This document shows positions 1 through 8,008 of a stretch of DNA of 42,951 nt, piece after piece. Position 1 is the stretch's first letter, and each line of letters starts with the position of its first letter. A program made the translations under genes and the position numbers. The notes under the pieces are model-generated. The model ran no database searches. It worked only from the letters and a program-made list of their open reading frames with translations, and had not been told where the DNA came from. The stretch comes from a bacterium (lineage in GTDB: Bacteria; Planctomycetota; SZUA-567), in assembly GCA_003245715.1 (NCBI GenBank), contig QKCJ01000062.1, positions 1-42,951 on the forward strand, written 5' to 3'.

Positions 1-1
1 C

Positions 2-457
2 CTCATTCAGGGGGAGGTCCATGGCCGCTTTGCTATTGGCGACAAGGTCATCCAAACGGTCAACGATTATAACCTCGGCATCATGAACGGCCATCAGGGT
101 CGGGTGCTGGATATTGATAAAGAAGGGATCACCGTCGGCTTTGACGGTGAAGAGCCAAAAGTCATCGAGCAGGACAAGCAGGGAAATATTCAACTGGCGT
201 ATGCATTGACTGCCCATAAAGCGCAGGGTAGCGAATTTCCCTGCGTGGTGGTGCTCTGCCACAAATCCCATTATTTTGCCGACCGCAACTGGCTTTACAC
301 GGCCGTGACGCGTGCTGCAAAACACGTGATTGTTCTTGGCGACCGCTGGGGACTGAATAATGCAGCCAAGAAAAATGAAGTCAAAACCCGCAGGACATTT
401 TTATCCCAGTGGATTTCATCCACGTATACAAAAGGAACCCCATATGCCAGAACCTAA
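2..457 (+). CDS. RecD-like superfamily 1 helicase, C-terminal part (5' truncated by window)
   Basis: The reading frame is open from the first bases of the window, so the gene starts to the left; about 151 C-terminal residues are visible. They begin with a small beta-barrel-like stretch (GRFAIGDKVIQ, then GHQGRV) and continue into the UvrD_C_2-type end of RecD/TraA helicases (LAYALTAHKAQGSEF, then WLYTAVTRAAKHVIVLGD). These are the motif V/VI signatures of an ATP-dependent 5'-3' DNA helicase. In family terms it could be a RecD2-type helicase or the helicase half of a conjugative relaxase; the missing N-terminus would decide. It is the first visible gene of a + strand mobile-element module ending in a serine recombinase. 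The next ORF starts inside its last codons. Confidence 0.75.
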   Translation, partial: LIQGEVHGRFAIGDKVIQTVNDYNLGIMNGHQGRVLDIDKEGITVGFDGEEPKVIEQDKQGNIQLAYALTAHKAQGSEFPCVVVLCHKSHYFADRNWLYTAVTRAAKHVIVLGDRWGLNNAAKKNEVKTRRTFLSQWISSTYTKGTPYART

Positions 458-617
458 TATTAATGAAATATCCCCTTCAGAAACACGCATTCCGCAAATT
501 GCACAAATCCTTGCCCAAGCCATTATTCGTCTTAAACAATCCCGCGCAAACGCATCAAAAAAGAAGTTGCTTCAACCTACCCTTCAGAGCGAAACTTGCG
601 CTTCCGAGAGTGGTTAG
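444..617 (+). CDS. Small hypothetical protein of the recombinase module
   Basis: A 57-residue ORF starts at an ATG preceded by AAAGGA seven bases upstream and overlaps the end of the helicase gene by 14 bases, which suggests translational coupling. The first 30 residues are rich in Ile, Gln and Pro (IPQIAQILAQAIIRLKQSR) and could form one amphipathic helix. The tail is basic, then polar. I do not recognise a family. Small unknown ORFs in this position, just before DUF2924 and a recombinase, are common in such elements. A competing frame (409-687) lacks as good a ribosome-binding site. Confidence 0.45.
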   Translation: MPEPNINEISPSETRIPQIAQILAQAIIRLKQSRANASKKKLLQPTLQSETCASESG

Positions 618-683
618 ACTGTTTATGCGCTTGCCATGGGTGGCAGCCGGTCGATCTCAGAGAAAGCAGATGAAAGGTAAAAC

Positions 684-1175
684 ATGAATCATCACCGGCA
701 GGCAAAGGAGGATGTATCCGGAACCGACAGGTCGATTCTCGCCCAGATTGTGGCATTTGAGGATATGTCTTTTTCCGATCTCAAAAAACAATACCGGTCC
801 CTCTACGGCAAGGAGCCACCTTCAAGATGCAGAAAGCAGACCATTGCACGCCTGGCGTACCGCCTTCAGGAAATAGCGTATGGAGGACTGTCCGAAAAAT
901 CACGTGAAAGACTGGTCGCTATCTGCGAGGCTCAAGGTATGCCGGGTAAAGAGAAACCCCGTTCAAAAGAGCGCAGAGGAGCACCTGTACCTGGAACGAA
1001 ACTGATACGGGAATATCTGGGCGAATGGCATGAGGTGGTCGTGTTGGAGAAGGGGTTTCAGTACAGAGATGGTGTCTACCGCAGCTTAAGCGCCATAGCC
1101 AAGGAAATTACCGGAACGCATACATCAGGCCCGGCATTTTTCGGCACGAAAAAGAACAGGAGCAAAAATGAATAA
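684..1175 (+). CDS. DUF2924 family protein
   Basis: The 163-residue product matches the pattern of the DUF2924 family. It has an N-terminal helical part (FEDMSFSDLKKQYRSLYGKEPP, then ARLAYRLQEIAYGGLSEKSRERL). The C-terminal part carries the family's typical order PGTKLIREYLGEWHEV, then FQYRDGVYRSLSAIAKEITG, then GPAFFG. The C-terminal repeat resembles a DNA-binding fold seen next to phage-type recombinases, but its biochemical role is not established. The start ATG has AAAGGT upstream. The 3' end overlaps the recombinase start by 8 bases, so the two proteins are made together. The usual neighbour of DUF2924 is a large serine recombinase, as here. Confidence 0.85.
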   Translation: MNHHRQAKEDVSGTDRSILAQIVAFEDMSFSDLKKQYRSLYGKEPPSRCRKQTIARLAYRLQEIAYGGLSEKSRERLVAICEAQGMPGKEKPRSKERRGAPVPGTKLIREYLGEWHEVVVLEKGFQYRDGVYRSLSAIAKEITGTHTSGPAFFGTKKNRSKNE

Positions 1176-2547
1176 ACCGAATCAACCAGACAATCATCAT
1201 CCTGTTCGCTGTGCAATCTATTGCAGAAAATCAACCGACGAAAATCTGGACAGCGAATTCAACAGCCTTGATGCGCAGAGGGAAGCGGGAGAGAATTTCA
1301 TCGCCAGCCAGAAAGCCGAACGCTGGTTATGTCTTCCGGACCGTTATGAAGATGGTGGGTTTTCCGGGGGCAACATGGATCGTCCAGCCCTAAAACGGCT
1401 GATGGATGATGTGAAAGCAGGAAAAATTGACACGGTAGTCGTATATAAAATTGACCGCCTGTCCAGAAGCCTGCTCGACTTTGCAGAGATCATCGGAACA
1501 TTTGACAGGCATAACGTAACCTTTGTTTCCGTGACCCAGCAGTTCAATACCACGACTTCCATGGGCAGGCTGACACTGAATATCCTGCTTTCCTTCGCGC
1601 AGTTTGAGCGGGAAATTATTGGCGAACGCATCCGCGATAAAATAGCCATGCAGAAGAAACGGGGGATGCAGACAGGCGGTTCGCCGATTCTCGGGTATGA
1701 CCTTGTGGACGGACGCCTTATCGTAAATGAACCGGAAGCCAAAACAGTCCGCACCATTTTTACCAGATTCCTTGAGCTTGGTTCTGCAACAAAGCTGGCA
1801 AAGGAGCTGCAGGCGCAGGGCGTAACATCTAAATCATGGACTACCGCCAAAGGAATCCTGCGGAAGGGCAGGCCGATCAATAAAGCGCATATCTACAGGA
1901 TGCTCAATAACCCCAAGTATTTAGGTAAAGTTCCGCACAAGGATCAGCTATATGACGGGGAGCATCCGGCACTGATCGATCAGGAAACGTGGGACAAGGT
2001 TCATGCTATTTTGTCCACCAATAGCCGAGAGCGAGCGGCCGAAACCAGAGTAACCACACCCTCCATGCTCAAGGGAATTATCCGTTGCGGTCATTGCGGT
2101 TGTTCCATGCGCCCGGGGTGGACAAAAAAGAATGGTAAGAAATACAGATATTACATTTGTATCAATATGGATAAACACCCGAAAGAGGTATGTCCGGTGC
2201 GGCGCATTTCCGCTGCCAAGGCTGAAGAAGCCGTCATGCAGCAGATCCGCATAATTTTACAGCGTCCGGAAATTATAGCCCACACAGCCCGCATAGAAGC
2301 AATTCTTGCGGAAAACCTTACGGAAGGCGATGTTAGGCATTATATACGAAAGATCGAAACCGTTTGGGAGCATTTGTTTCCAGCGGAGAAGGCCCGGATT
2401 ATAAAGCTTCTTTTTGAGTCCATTTCCGTTGGCCCCAGCGGTATCGACATGATAATGCACGCGGACGGATTGGGGGGCCTGATGACAGAATTGACCGATA
2501 TCTCAACACAAAGCCCTGTTCCGCAAACTGGAAAGGAGGCGTCATGA
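1168..2547 (+). CDS. Large serine recombinase (resolvase/invertase + recombinase + zinc ribbon)
   Basis: This 459-residue site-specific recombinase probably integrates and excises the island. The N-terminal catalytic domain (about 13-155) carries the nucleophile context AIYCRKSTDE, with Ser22 the likely nucleophile, and the conserved VVYKIDRLSRSLLDF and SFAQFEREIIGERIRDK segments. The 'recombinase' DNA-binding domain follows (about 175-285, including GYDLVDGRLIVNEPEA and IYRMLNNPKYLGK). A zinc ribbon comes next (IIRCGHCGCSMRPGW, then YYICIN and EVCPVRRI). The long coiled coil of phage integrases such as PhiC31 is short here. An AGGAG site lies before the ATG, which overlaps DUF2924. The attachment sites are not visible to me. 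Confidence 0.93.
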   Translation: MNKPNQPDNHHPVRCAIYCRKSTDENLDSEFNSLDAQREAGENFIASQKAERWLCLPDRYEDGGFSGGNMDRPALKRLMDDVKAGKIDTVVVYKIDRLSRSLLDFAEIIGTFDRHNVTFVSVTQQFNTTTSMGRLTLNILLSFAQFEREIIGERIRDKIAMQKKRGMQTGGSPILGYDLVDGRLIVNEPEAKTVRTIFTRFLELGSATKLAKELQAQGVTSKSWTTAKGILRKGRPINKAHIYRMLNNPKYLGKVPHKDQLYDGEHPALIDQETWDKVHAILSTNSRERAAETRVTTPSMLKGIIRCGHCGCSMRPGWTKKNGKKYRYYICINMDKHPKEVCPVRRISAAKAEEAVMQQIRIILQRPEIIAHTARIEAILAENLTEGDVRHYIRKIETVWEHLFPAEKARIIKLLFESISVGPSGIDMIMHADGLGGLMTELTDISTQSPVPQTGKEAS

Positions 2548-2945
2548 GAGGCGAAACCCACACGTGTGATGATGGTCGCATTATTGAGGATCAGGGGAAT
2601 CGGATTCGGGTATTTGTTCCCATGCAGCTACGCAGGCAGTCCGGGCGTAGAGAAATTATCACACCGGAAACCGTGCCGGATGACTCGAATCCTTCGCCAA
2701 TGCTTGTTGCTCTGGCCCGTGCATACGTGTGGCAGACATGGATAGACGAGGGGAAATTTGAAAACGCCCAGACCCTCGCCGACCATTTTGGTGTGGATGC
2801 CTCCCTCGTGCGCCGGATATTGCGGCTCGGGGTTATTTCACCAAGGATCATCGAAGCTGTATTGGAGGGCAATGAACCGGAAATATCTCTGCAAGAGCTA
2901 TTTAAAATTAACCAGCCAGTGAATTGGGATCACCAGAAGCTGTAA
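2544..2945 (+). CDS. HTH protein downstream of recombinase
   Basis: The 133-residue protein overlaps the recombinase stop by four bases (ATGA) and has a strong AAGGAGG site, so it is coupled to it. Residues about 55-115 look like a helix-turn-helix: a helical lead (LVALARAYVWQTWIDEGKFEN), then AQTLADHFGVDASLVRRILRLGVISPRIIEAV. The end (EGNEPEISLQELF) resembles the short conserved tail of proteins commonly encoded after large serine recombinases in genomic islands. A role as a recombination directionality or regulatory factor is inference. It closes the + strand mobile-element module. Confidence 0.7.
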   Translation: MRGETHTCDDGRIIEDQGNRIRVFVPMQLRRQSGRREIITPETVPDDSNPSPMLVALARAYVWQTWIDEGKFENAQTLADHFGVDASLVRRILRLGVISPRIIEAVLEGNEPEISLQELFKINQPVNWDHQKL

Positions 2946-3058
2946 GGATAAACAGTTTGTACTTATTGTATATGGTCTGATTGATAAAAATACAATCTAT
3001 CGCTTAAAACAAGAAAACAGGTTTCCAAATCGTGCTATAATAAGATAAGGAGCAGAAC

Positions 3059-3256
3059 GTGGACGAATCCAAAAGATCATCAAAACAAGCGACTATATTA
3101 TCTCATAGAGAATTACTATTTTGTTATATCGCTATGAATATTATTGAAGAGGGAAGTTGGAATAAATTTGAACAAATAGTTATGGATCAAACAGGAATTC
3201 CCGTCAAGGAAGAAGAAATTGAAACATTGTACGATAAACTTGTTTCTTGCATTTGA
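3059..3256 (+). CDS. Small acidic hypothetical protein
   Basis: A 65-residue ORF starts with GTG six bases after an AAGGAG site, which is why I accept it. It is predicted to be mostly helical (LLFCYIAMNIIEEGSWNKFEQIV) and carries an acidic C-terminal patch (VKEEEIETLYDKL). No family is recognised. It is convergent with the - strand defence-like operon, with only 11 bases between the two stops, and shares that operon's A+T-rich composition. It could be a small accessory protein or regulator; nothing further can be supported. Confidence 0.5.
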   Translation: MDESKRSSKQATILSHRELLFCYIAMNIIEEGSWNKFEQIVMDQTGIPVKEEEIETLYDKLVSCI

Positions 3257-3267
3257 ATTCCTAGAGT

Positions 3268-3960
3268 CTATTGTTGTCGACTTATGTTTATTCTTCGACA
3301 ATATTTATTAATCACACAGTTTCCACATAAAGGTTTTCTTGATTTGCATATCGCTCTGCCATGAGAAAGCATGTTTATGTGTAACGTAAAACGATATTCA
3401 CTGGGTATTTTATCTTGATAACGATCCATATCACGAAGCGTGCAAATATTGGTTTTGTTTGTACTTTTGATCCAGCCAAGGCGTAGCCCAATACGCCAAC
3501 AGTGAATATCTACAGGAAAAACATTTCGGTCAAAACTGTACAGCATTACGCATCTAGCGACCTTTTTGTTGACTCCAGGAAGATCAATTAAGAATTGTTC
3601 AATTTCGTCATTTGATAATTTTTTTAATGGTGACAAGCTAATTTTACTAAATTTTTGACGGATAATTTTTAAACATCCTATGATTTGAGATGCACGTAAT
3701 TTTGAAAGACCTGCAGGTCGTAAAATGTTTTCGAGATTCTTACCATCGTCCAATAGAATATCATTCCAAGATGGGTATTCTTTTCGCATTGCTTTAAAAA
3801 CGGGCAAATATAATCTTTCATCTGTTCGGACACTGCATAAGATAAAAAAAAGCTCAGTCAAAGGATTTCTTTTATTGTGATGTGTATTCTTACCGTATTC
3901 ATGATACAGTAAATTTGCTATGTCATAAAAATTATGCGGTAAAGTTGGTTTCTTTCTCAT
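3268..3960 (-). CDS. Nth/HhH-GPD family DNA glycosylase with 4Fe-4S cluster
   Basis: The product is a 230-residue endonuclease III-like DNA glycosylase. The helix-hairpin-helix LPGVNKKVA places Lys133 where Nth has its catalytic lysine, and PVDIH gives the catalytic Asp151. A C-terminal iron-sulphur motif C205-x6-C212-x2-C215-x5-C221 is complete. It is therefore expected to be a bifunctional glycosylase/AP lyase, unlike the mismatch glycosylase Mig.Mth, where the lysine is replaced. I chose the ATG whose ATGA overlaps the stop of the upstream nuclease gene; an in-frame TTG four codons earlier is possible. It is the last gene of the methyltransferase operon, so repair of deaminated m5C (a Vsr-like job) or attack on modified or foreign DNA are the likely roles, rather than housekeeping repair. 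Confidence 0.85.
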   Translation of the reverse strand: MRKKPTLPHNFYDIANLLYHEYGKNTHHNKRNPLTELFFILCSVRTDERLYLPVFKAMRKEYPSWNDILLDDGKNLENILRPAGLSKLRASQIIGCLKIIRQKFSKISLSPLKKLSNDEIEQFLIDLPGVNKKVARCVMLYSFDRNVFPVDIHCWRIGLRLGWIKSTNKTNICTLRDMDRYQDKIPSEYRFTLHINMLSHGRAICKSRKPLCGNCVINKYCRRINISRQQ

Positions 3961-5144
3961 TTCGCCGGGCAATTTATCTGAAGTAATCGATTAGGCCAAG
4001 TTAGTGAACTGTCGTAAACATATAAGGCTATATTTAAAGATTTACAGAATTTTTCCCACTCAAGAAAGACATAATCCTCGACACAACGAAAAACAATAAG
4101 CCGTGCATCTATTGGTTCCATTATCTTTTCTTTGATGACGTATCGGTAATATAAAACTTGAATAATACCTTTTTCAATTTGTGAAGTTAGATTATCGGCA
4201 TTAGCGCTTTTAATTTCACAAAGAATAAAAGTCTTATTCTCTGAATACGCCAAATCAATAGAAGATGATTCTTTGGGGGTAATTCCTTGAGAAATCAAAA
4301 AAGACGCAATATCTTCAAGCATTGCCTGATGTTGCTTTTCGGCTTGTTCTGTTTTCCACATGGCCTGTTGACTTTGGGCGATAACGTTATGTGTGTCTAT
4401 GTTTGAAAAAGATCTTGCACGTATTTGATCTGGTTTTATGGGGGCCAGTTCAAACGAAGCATCTAAAACTCCTGACGAGTCAGAGTCAGAAAAGTCGAAT
4501 CGATGCAAAGACAAGCTGTCGTACCCATCAACGTCAAAAGGCTTGTCAATAGTCCTTAAAACTTGTTGTACCAACGTTACGTATTCATCAAGATTTTTAC
4601 TCTTTGCGGAACGCTTAAGATCCGACAGGGAATATAGGTATTTGATTTCGCGCAAAATATCGACGAAAGGCATAGACGTAAGATTATCGATATGAGCAAT
4701 AACTGCATCGATGATTGCTTTGTCGTATTTAAAAGTATATGCGGGAGACAAACGAATAATGTTAGAAAAAAGCTGGACCATTTCTAGGGGCATGCTGGTT
4801 AGTGTAAAATCATCAATTCCGAAAAAAGATTGTTCATCTATGCGAAAACATTCATTCCTGACGGGATTGCGATAACTATAACAATAGAACGACTTATCGA
4901 TGATTGCATGCGCAATAATCCTGCCTTCGTCTATGCCATCGTCTATTATTTCAATATGTGATATTTGAAATAATGATCGCAGGTAATAAGATGAACCAAA
5001 TCTGACAACATGCCATAGACCTGCAGGCGATATGCATGATGAAATAATTGCGTCATATTTTTTGTCCAGAACAAGCTGAAAGCTATTTTGAGCTGTATGA
5101 TTTTTTTGATGTTCTGAATGAGATAGATACAATAAGTCATTCAT
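3957..5144 (-). CDS. Putative PD-(D/E)XK nuclease
   Basis: The 395-residue protein has an unrecognised N-terminal region (1-255). Its C-terminal part resembles a restriction-endonuclease-like core: SIDLAYSENKTFILCEIKSA places Asp297, Glu310 and Lys312 in a D-x(n)-E-x-K arrangement. A helix with Gln329 (IIQVLYYRYVIKEK) follows, as in many nucleases of this fold. It is therefore a candidate effector nuclease of the operon. Its ATG overlaps the helicase stop (ATGA), which suggests equimolar production with the SNF2 protein and possibly a complex. The N-terminal part could be a DNA- or protein-recognition domain. The family assignment rests on the motif alone. Confidence 0.65.
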   Translation of the reverse strand: MNDLLYLSHSEHQKNHTAQNSFQLVLDKKYDAIISSCISPAGLWHVVRFGSSYYLRSLFQISHIEIIDDGIDEGRIIAHAIIDKSFYCYSYRNPVRNECFRIDEQSFFGIDDFTLTSMPLEMVQLFSNIIRLSPAYTFKYDKAIIDAVIAHIDNLTSMPFVDILREIKYLYSLSDLKRSAKSKNLDEYVTLVQQVLRTIDKPFDVDGYDSLSLHRFDFSDSDSSGVLDASFELAPIKPDQIRARSFSNIDTHNVIAQSQQAMWKTEQAEKQHQAMLEDIASFLISQGITPKESSSIDLAYSENKTFILCEIKSANADNLTSQIEKGIIQVLYYRYVIKEKIMEPIDARLIVFRCVEDYVFLEWEKFCKSLNIALYVYDSSLTWPNRLLQINCPAK

Positions 5145-6850
5145 ATTTGATCTCGTTGAAGTTCCTTAATTGCTTCATCTATAGAAACTGGCCAAGTAAC
5201 ATCATCCTGTAAAAGCTCGTGCTGAGCTTTCTCTTTTTCTCGCAATCGTCTAACCTCGTTTTCCTCTATCGTGTTTTTGCAAATAAGCATGTGATAATTT
5301 ACGCTAGGAGCAAATTGCCCACGCCGGTGAATTCTATCTAAAGATTGAAGGAAGTGGGCCGCTTGATTTGAATACGATAAATATACGGCATCACTAGCGG
5401 CATGCAAGGTAATACCAGCGCCAGCAGCTGCAGGGTTTCCAATAAAAACACGAGTCTCTGAGTCGTTTTGGAAACGACATACAGCTTCTCGCCGTTCAGT
5501 GGCGCTAAGTATCGTCCCGTCTATGCGGACGAGGCCAAGATGGGAATACCTATTGCTTATTGAATCAAGTGAATGCCTATAAAAAGACCAAATTACAATT
5601 TTACGGTGGTTGATATTGACCGTTTCGTTCACAATATCATCTAGAGTTGAATATTTTGCAGGCGTATCATGATACTGAGGGTCGAAAGCACTGGGATCTG
5701 TGCATATCTGTAATAGAGCCGCCCGCCTTTGAAAATAGGTCGTCAAGTGGCGAGAAAATCTTTGATTATCTAAGTTGCGAAGATATATAAGAAGAGCCTC
5801 TTTCGCGTTGTTATACAAAGAAAGTTGCCGGCCTGTAAGAGGAACCCTATGAATAGTGAATTCCTTCTCAGGCAATTCTGGAAGTAGCTCTTGCTTTAAA
5901 CGCCTTATAAATACCCCCCTAGCGCTAATTCGATCCATTACTTTTTCTATGTTGTTCCCATGCTCAATAACATCAAAACCTTCGAAAGTATACCCCCCAT
6001 CGGCAACATTAAATTGGTGTATAATATCTTGAGGTGAATTTGGGGCGGGTGTACCACAAAGACATAAAGCTCGCGTGCATTCTTTTCGAAGCTCAAATAC
6101 TGAAGCAGATCTTACGGAGTCTGCATTTTTAACATAAAATGATTCGTCCACAATTAGCATTGACTTTTTTGACTTTGCATATGCTTTTAACAGCTCGATA
6201 TTCGGTTTTACCGATTCGAAATTCATTACTAGCACGGTAGGATGCGAATAAATTCGAGATATTTTTTCTTGAGAATCACCTTCTAACGTCATTATCGGAT
6301 ATTTATCAGAGGTAAAACGCCCGAACTCATTTGGCCATTCGCTAATCATACTTTTAGGACAAACCACTAACAGTGATTCTACTTCTGCTCTATCATAAAG
6401 GATGTCGAATGCTGCGATAGACATTACCGTTTTTCCAGAACCTTGCTCGTCGAATAAGCACATACCTAGTAGACCATGGCATGTCATTGCATTTACTGCG
6501 AGCCCTTGTTGTTCATCCAAAATCGAGTCCCAGTATGGAACATCAGTTGAACATTTTTGGGTATCGAGTATGTCTGATATTGTTATTTTTGCATTAACAT
6601 GCTCTTCATGTAGAATAATCGAGGGCTTACATTCATTCATAATGCTAGTGGGTAGCTCGATCGATAAAGCACTAAAATGATTCATCAGGTATGAGATTGA
6701 ACCTATTTGTATTGATATTAAGCCTTTACCTTCATGTTGCCATGAACCAGAAGATAGTTCTTTTGTGAGAAATGCTTTGAGTCGCAGAAATTCTCCGCCT
6801 TTGCCCTCAAAATAAACTTTGTCTTTATCTTTGCGAACTACAATACCCAT
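5141..6850 (-). CDS. SNF2-type superfamily 2 helicase/translocase
   Basis: The 569-residue protein has a roughly 100-residue N-terminal extension followed by a complete Snf2-like motor. Motif I is EQGSGKT (137-141) and motif II is LIVDESFYVKN (Asp235-Glu-Ser). Motif III is LCGTPAPNSPQDI, motif V GNPAAAGAGITLHAA and motif VI QSLDRIHRRGQ. Such proteins translocate on duplex DNA without full strand separation and are frequent motors in restriction and other defence systems (for example DrmD of DISARM). It lies between the ParB-like gene, 15 bases away, and the nuclease gene, with a 4-base overlap, so it most likely couples recognition to cleavage. Confidence 0.9.
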   Translation of the reverse strand: MGIVVRKDKDKVYFEGKGGEFLRLKAFLTKELSSGSWQHEGKGLISIQIGSISYLMNHFSALSIELPTSIMNECKPSIILHEEHVNAKITISDILDTQKCSTDVPYWDSILDEQQGLAVNAMTCHGLLGMCLFDEQGSGKTVMSIAAFDILYDRAEVESLLVVCPKSMISEWPNEFGRFTSDKYPIMTLEGDSQEKISRIYSHPTVLVMNFESVKPNIELLKAYAKSKKSMLIVDESFYVKNADSVRSASVFELRKECTRALCLCGTPAPNSPQDIIHQFNVADGGYTFEGFDVIEHGNNIEKVMDRISARGVFIRRLKQELLPELPEKEFTIHRVPLTGRQLSLYNNAKEALLIYLRNLDNQRFSRHLTTYFQRRAALLQICTDPSAFDPQYHDTPAKYSTLDDIVNETVNINHRKIVIWSFYRHSLDSISNRYSHLGLVRIDGTILSATERREAVCRFQNDSETRVFIGNPAAAGAGITLHAASDAVYLSYSNQAAHFLQSLDRIHRRGQFAPSVNYHMLICKNTIEENEVRRLREKEKAQHELLQDDVTWPVSIDEAIKELQRDQI

Positions 6851-6865
6851 TATAAAACCTTTTTA

Positions 6866-7987
6866 CTATTTCGATTTAGTTGAAGTTGCCATACCTTCAA
6901 TCATTGATAGTGCATTTTTAAGTTTGGTCACAGTTCCTTTTGGTAAACCTTGAATTTCCGCAGCGCTCATACATTCTAAAAATTTAACAAATTCATCGAT
7001 TCTCGCACTCGCCTCGTCGCGTCCCTTTACGATACGTTTTTTATAGTCGATAACTGCTTTTGCGTCTTTGGCTGCTGTCGGGGCATCGGCTAATAAAATA
7101 CTGCGTGCCTCCGGGTCACACCAAGCTTCATAGGCAATGCGGACCTCTGGGAAACTGGCGAATTTTCTGTTAGCTATCCACTTGAAAAAGTTTATTTTAA
7201 ACGTAACATCCGATTCGAGTTGATTTCGAAAGGATTTTTGGGCTTCGTTGAAGTACTGGTAATTGTCAGCTGCGATTTTTTCCGCTTCGTTTTCAGTTAA
7301 TCCGAGACCTCCGCCCCATTCGTCTTCAAGATCAACATCTTCTTCTGCGAAGGCCATAAAATCGTCAATCAGTTTTATAATATTAATGGTTTCGCTGACT
7401 TTTCGCTTAGACCAGCTATATCGGCGGGCAATGTCCGCAGGAGAGATTCCGTCTTCCCAATCTTTCCTTATAAAAACAGATTTAACATAATCAGGCCATT
7501 CTTGTTTAAGGGATGGACTAAAGTTTTCTTCTACCAAAACGAGTATTTCGTCTTCTGTAGTAGTGCTATCGCTAAGTACATACGCGGGAATGGACTCATA
7601 ATCTGCTCTATTGGGGTCATTTGAGTCCATTGACTCCAATAGATAACGCATTGCAAAGTATCGCCTATTACCGTCAAGCAAGCGACCGCTTTTTGCTAAA
7701 ATAATGGGCTCTTTAAGTTGATTCTTTAAAATATCATCTCGCAGGGTCTTGAGTTTAACCTGTGGATCATTTTTCATTATCTCGAAGACTTCATCCTGAG
7801 TTAGCGGGCGGTCACCCACAATCTCCTTCATTTTTTTTGCTTCAAGATTGATTCTCGGATTATCAACCCACCCTTGTACGGCTGTGACCTTAACATAGCC
7901 GTACCACACATGAAGCCTTCTGCCACCAAAATGGCGATCTAATTCTTGTGGTTTTGGTTCTTTATTAAATAAAGATGATGCACTCAT
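6866..7987 (-). CDS. ParB-like (ParB/Srx fold) protein with HTH
   Basis: The 373-residue protein carries a ParB/Srx-type domain. TLRDDILKNQLKEPIIL is followed by GRLLDGNRRYFAMRYL, where DGNRRYFA (105-112) aligns with the GxRRxxA nucleotide-binding box of ParB CTPases. An HTH follows, as in ParB (SPADIARRYSWSKRKVSETINIIKL). The C-terminal third is helical and unassigned. A GGGGAGA site precedes the ATG. No parA is present, so plasmid or chromosome partition is unlikely. In this operon a site-specific DNA clamp or loader for the SNF2 motor is a reasonable inference. ParB-fold domains also occur in nucleases, so a catalytic role is not excluded. Confidence 0.8.
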   Translation of the reverse strand: MSASSLFNKEPKPQELDRHFGGRRLHVWYGYVKVTAVQGWVDNPRINLEAKKMKEIVGDRPLTQDEVFEIMKNDPQVKLKTLRDDILKNQLKEPIILAKSGRLLDGNRRYFAMRYLLESMDSNDPNRADYESIPAYVLSDSTTTEDEILVLVEENFSPSLKQEWPDYVKSVFIRKDWEDGISPADIARRYSWSKRKVSETINIIKLIDDFMAFAEEDVDLEDEWGGGLGLTENEAEKIAADNYQYFNEAQKSFRNQLESDVTFKINFFKWIANRKFASFPEVRIAYEAWCDPEARSILLADAPTAAKDAKAVIDYKKRIVKGRDEASARIDEFVKFLECMSAAEIQGLPKGTVTKLKNALSMIEGMATSTKSK

Positions 7988-8008
7988 ACGATTCTCCCCT
8001 TTATACCT

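Noticed and set aside
1344..1880. Long antisense reading frame inside the serine recombinase gene.
   Set aside because: The + strand has complete recombinase motifs; the antisense product has no family and no start signals.
6866..7987. Plasmid or chromosome partition role for the ParB-like protein.
   Set aside because: No parA and no parS-like repeats are seen nearby, and the gene is embedded in a restriction-like operon.
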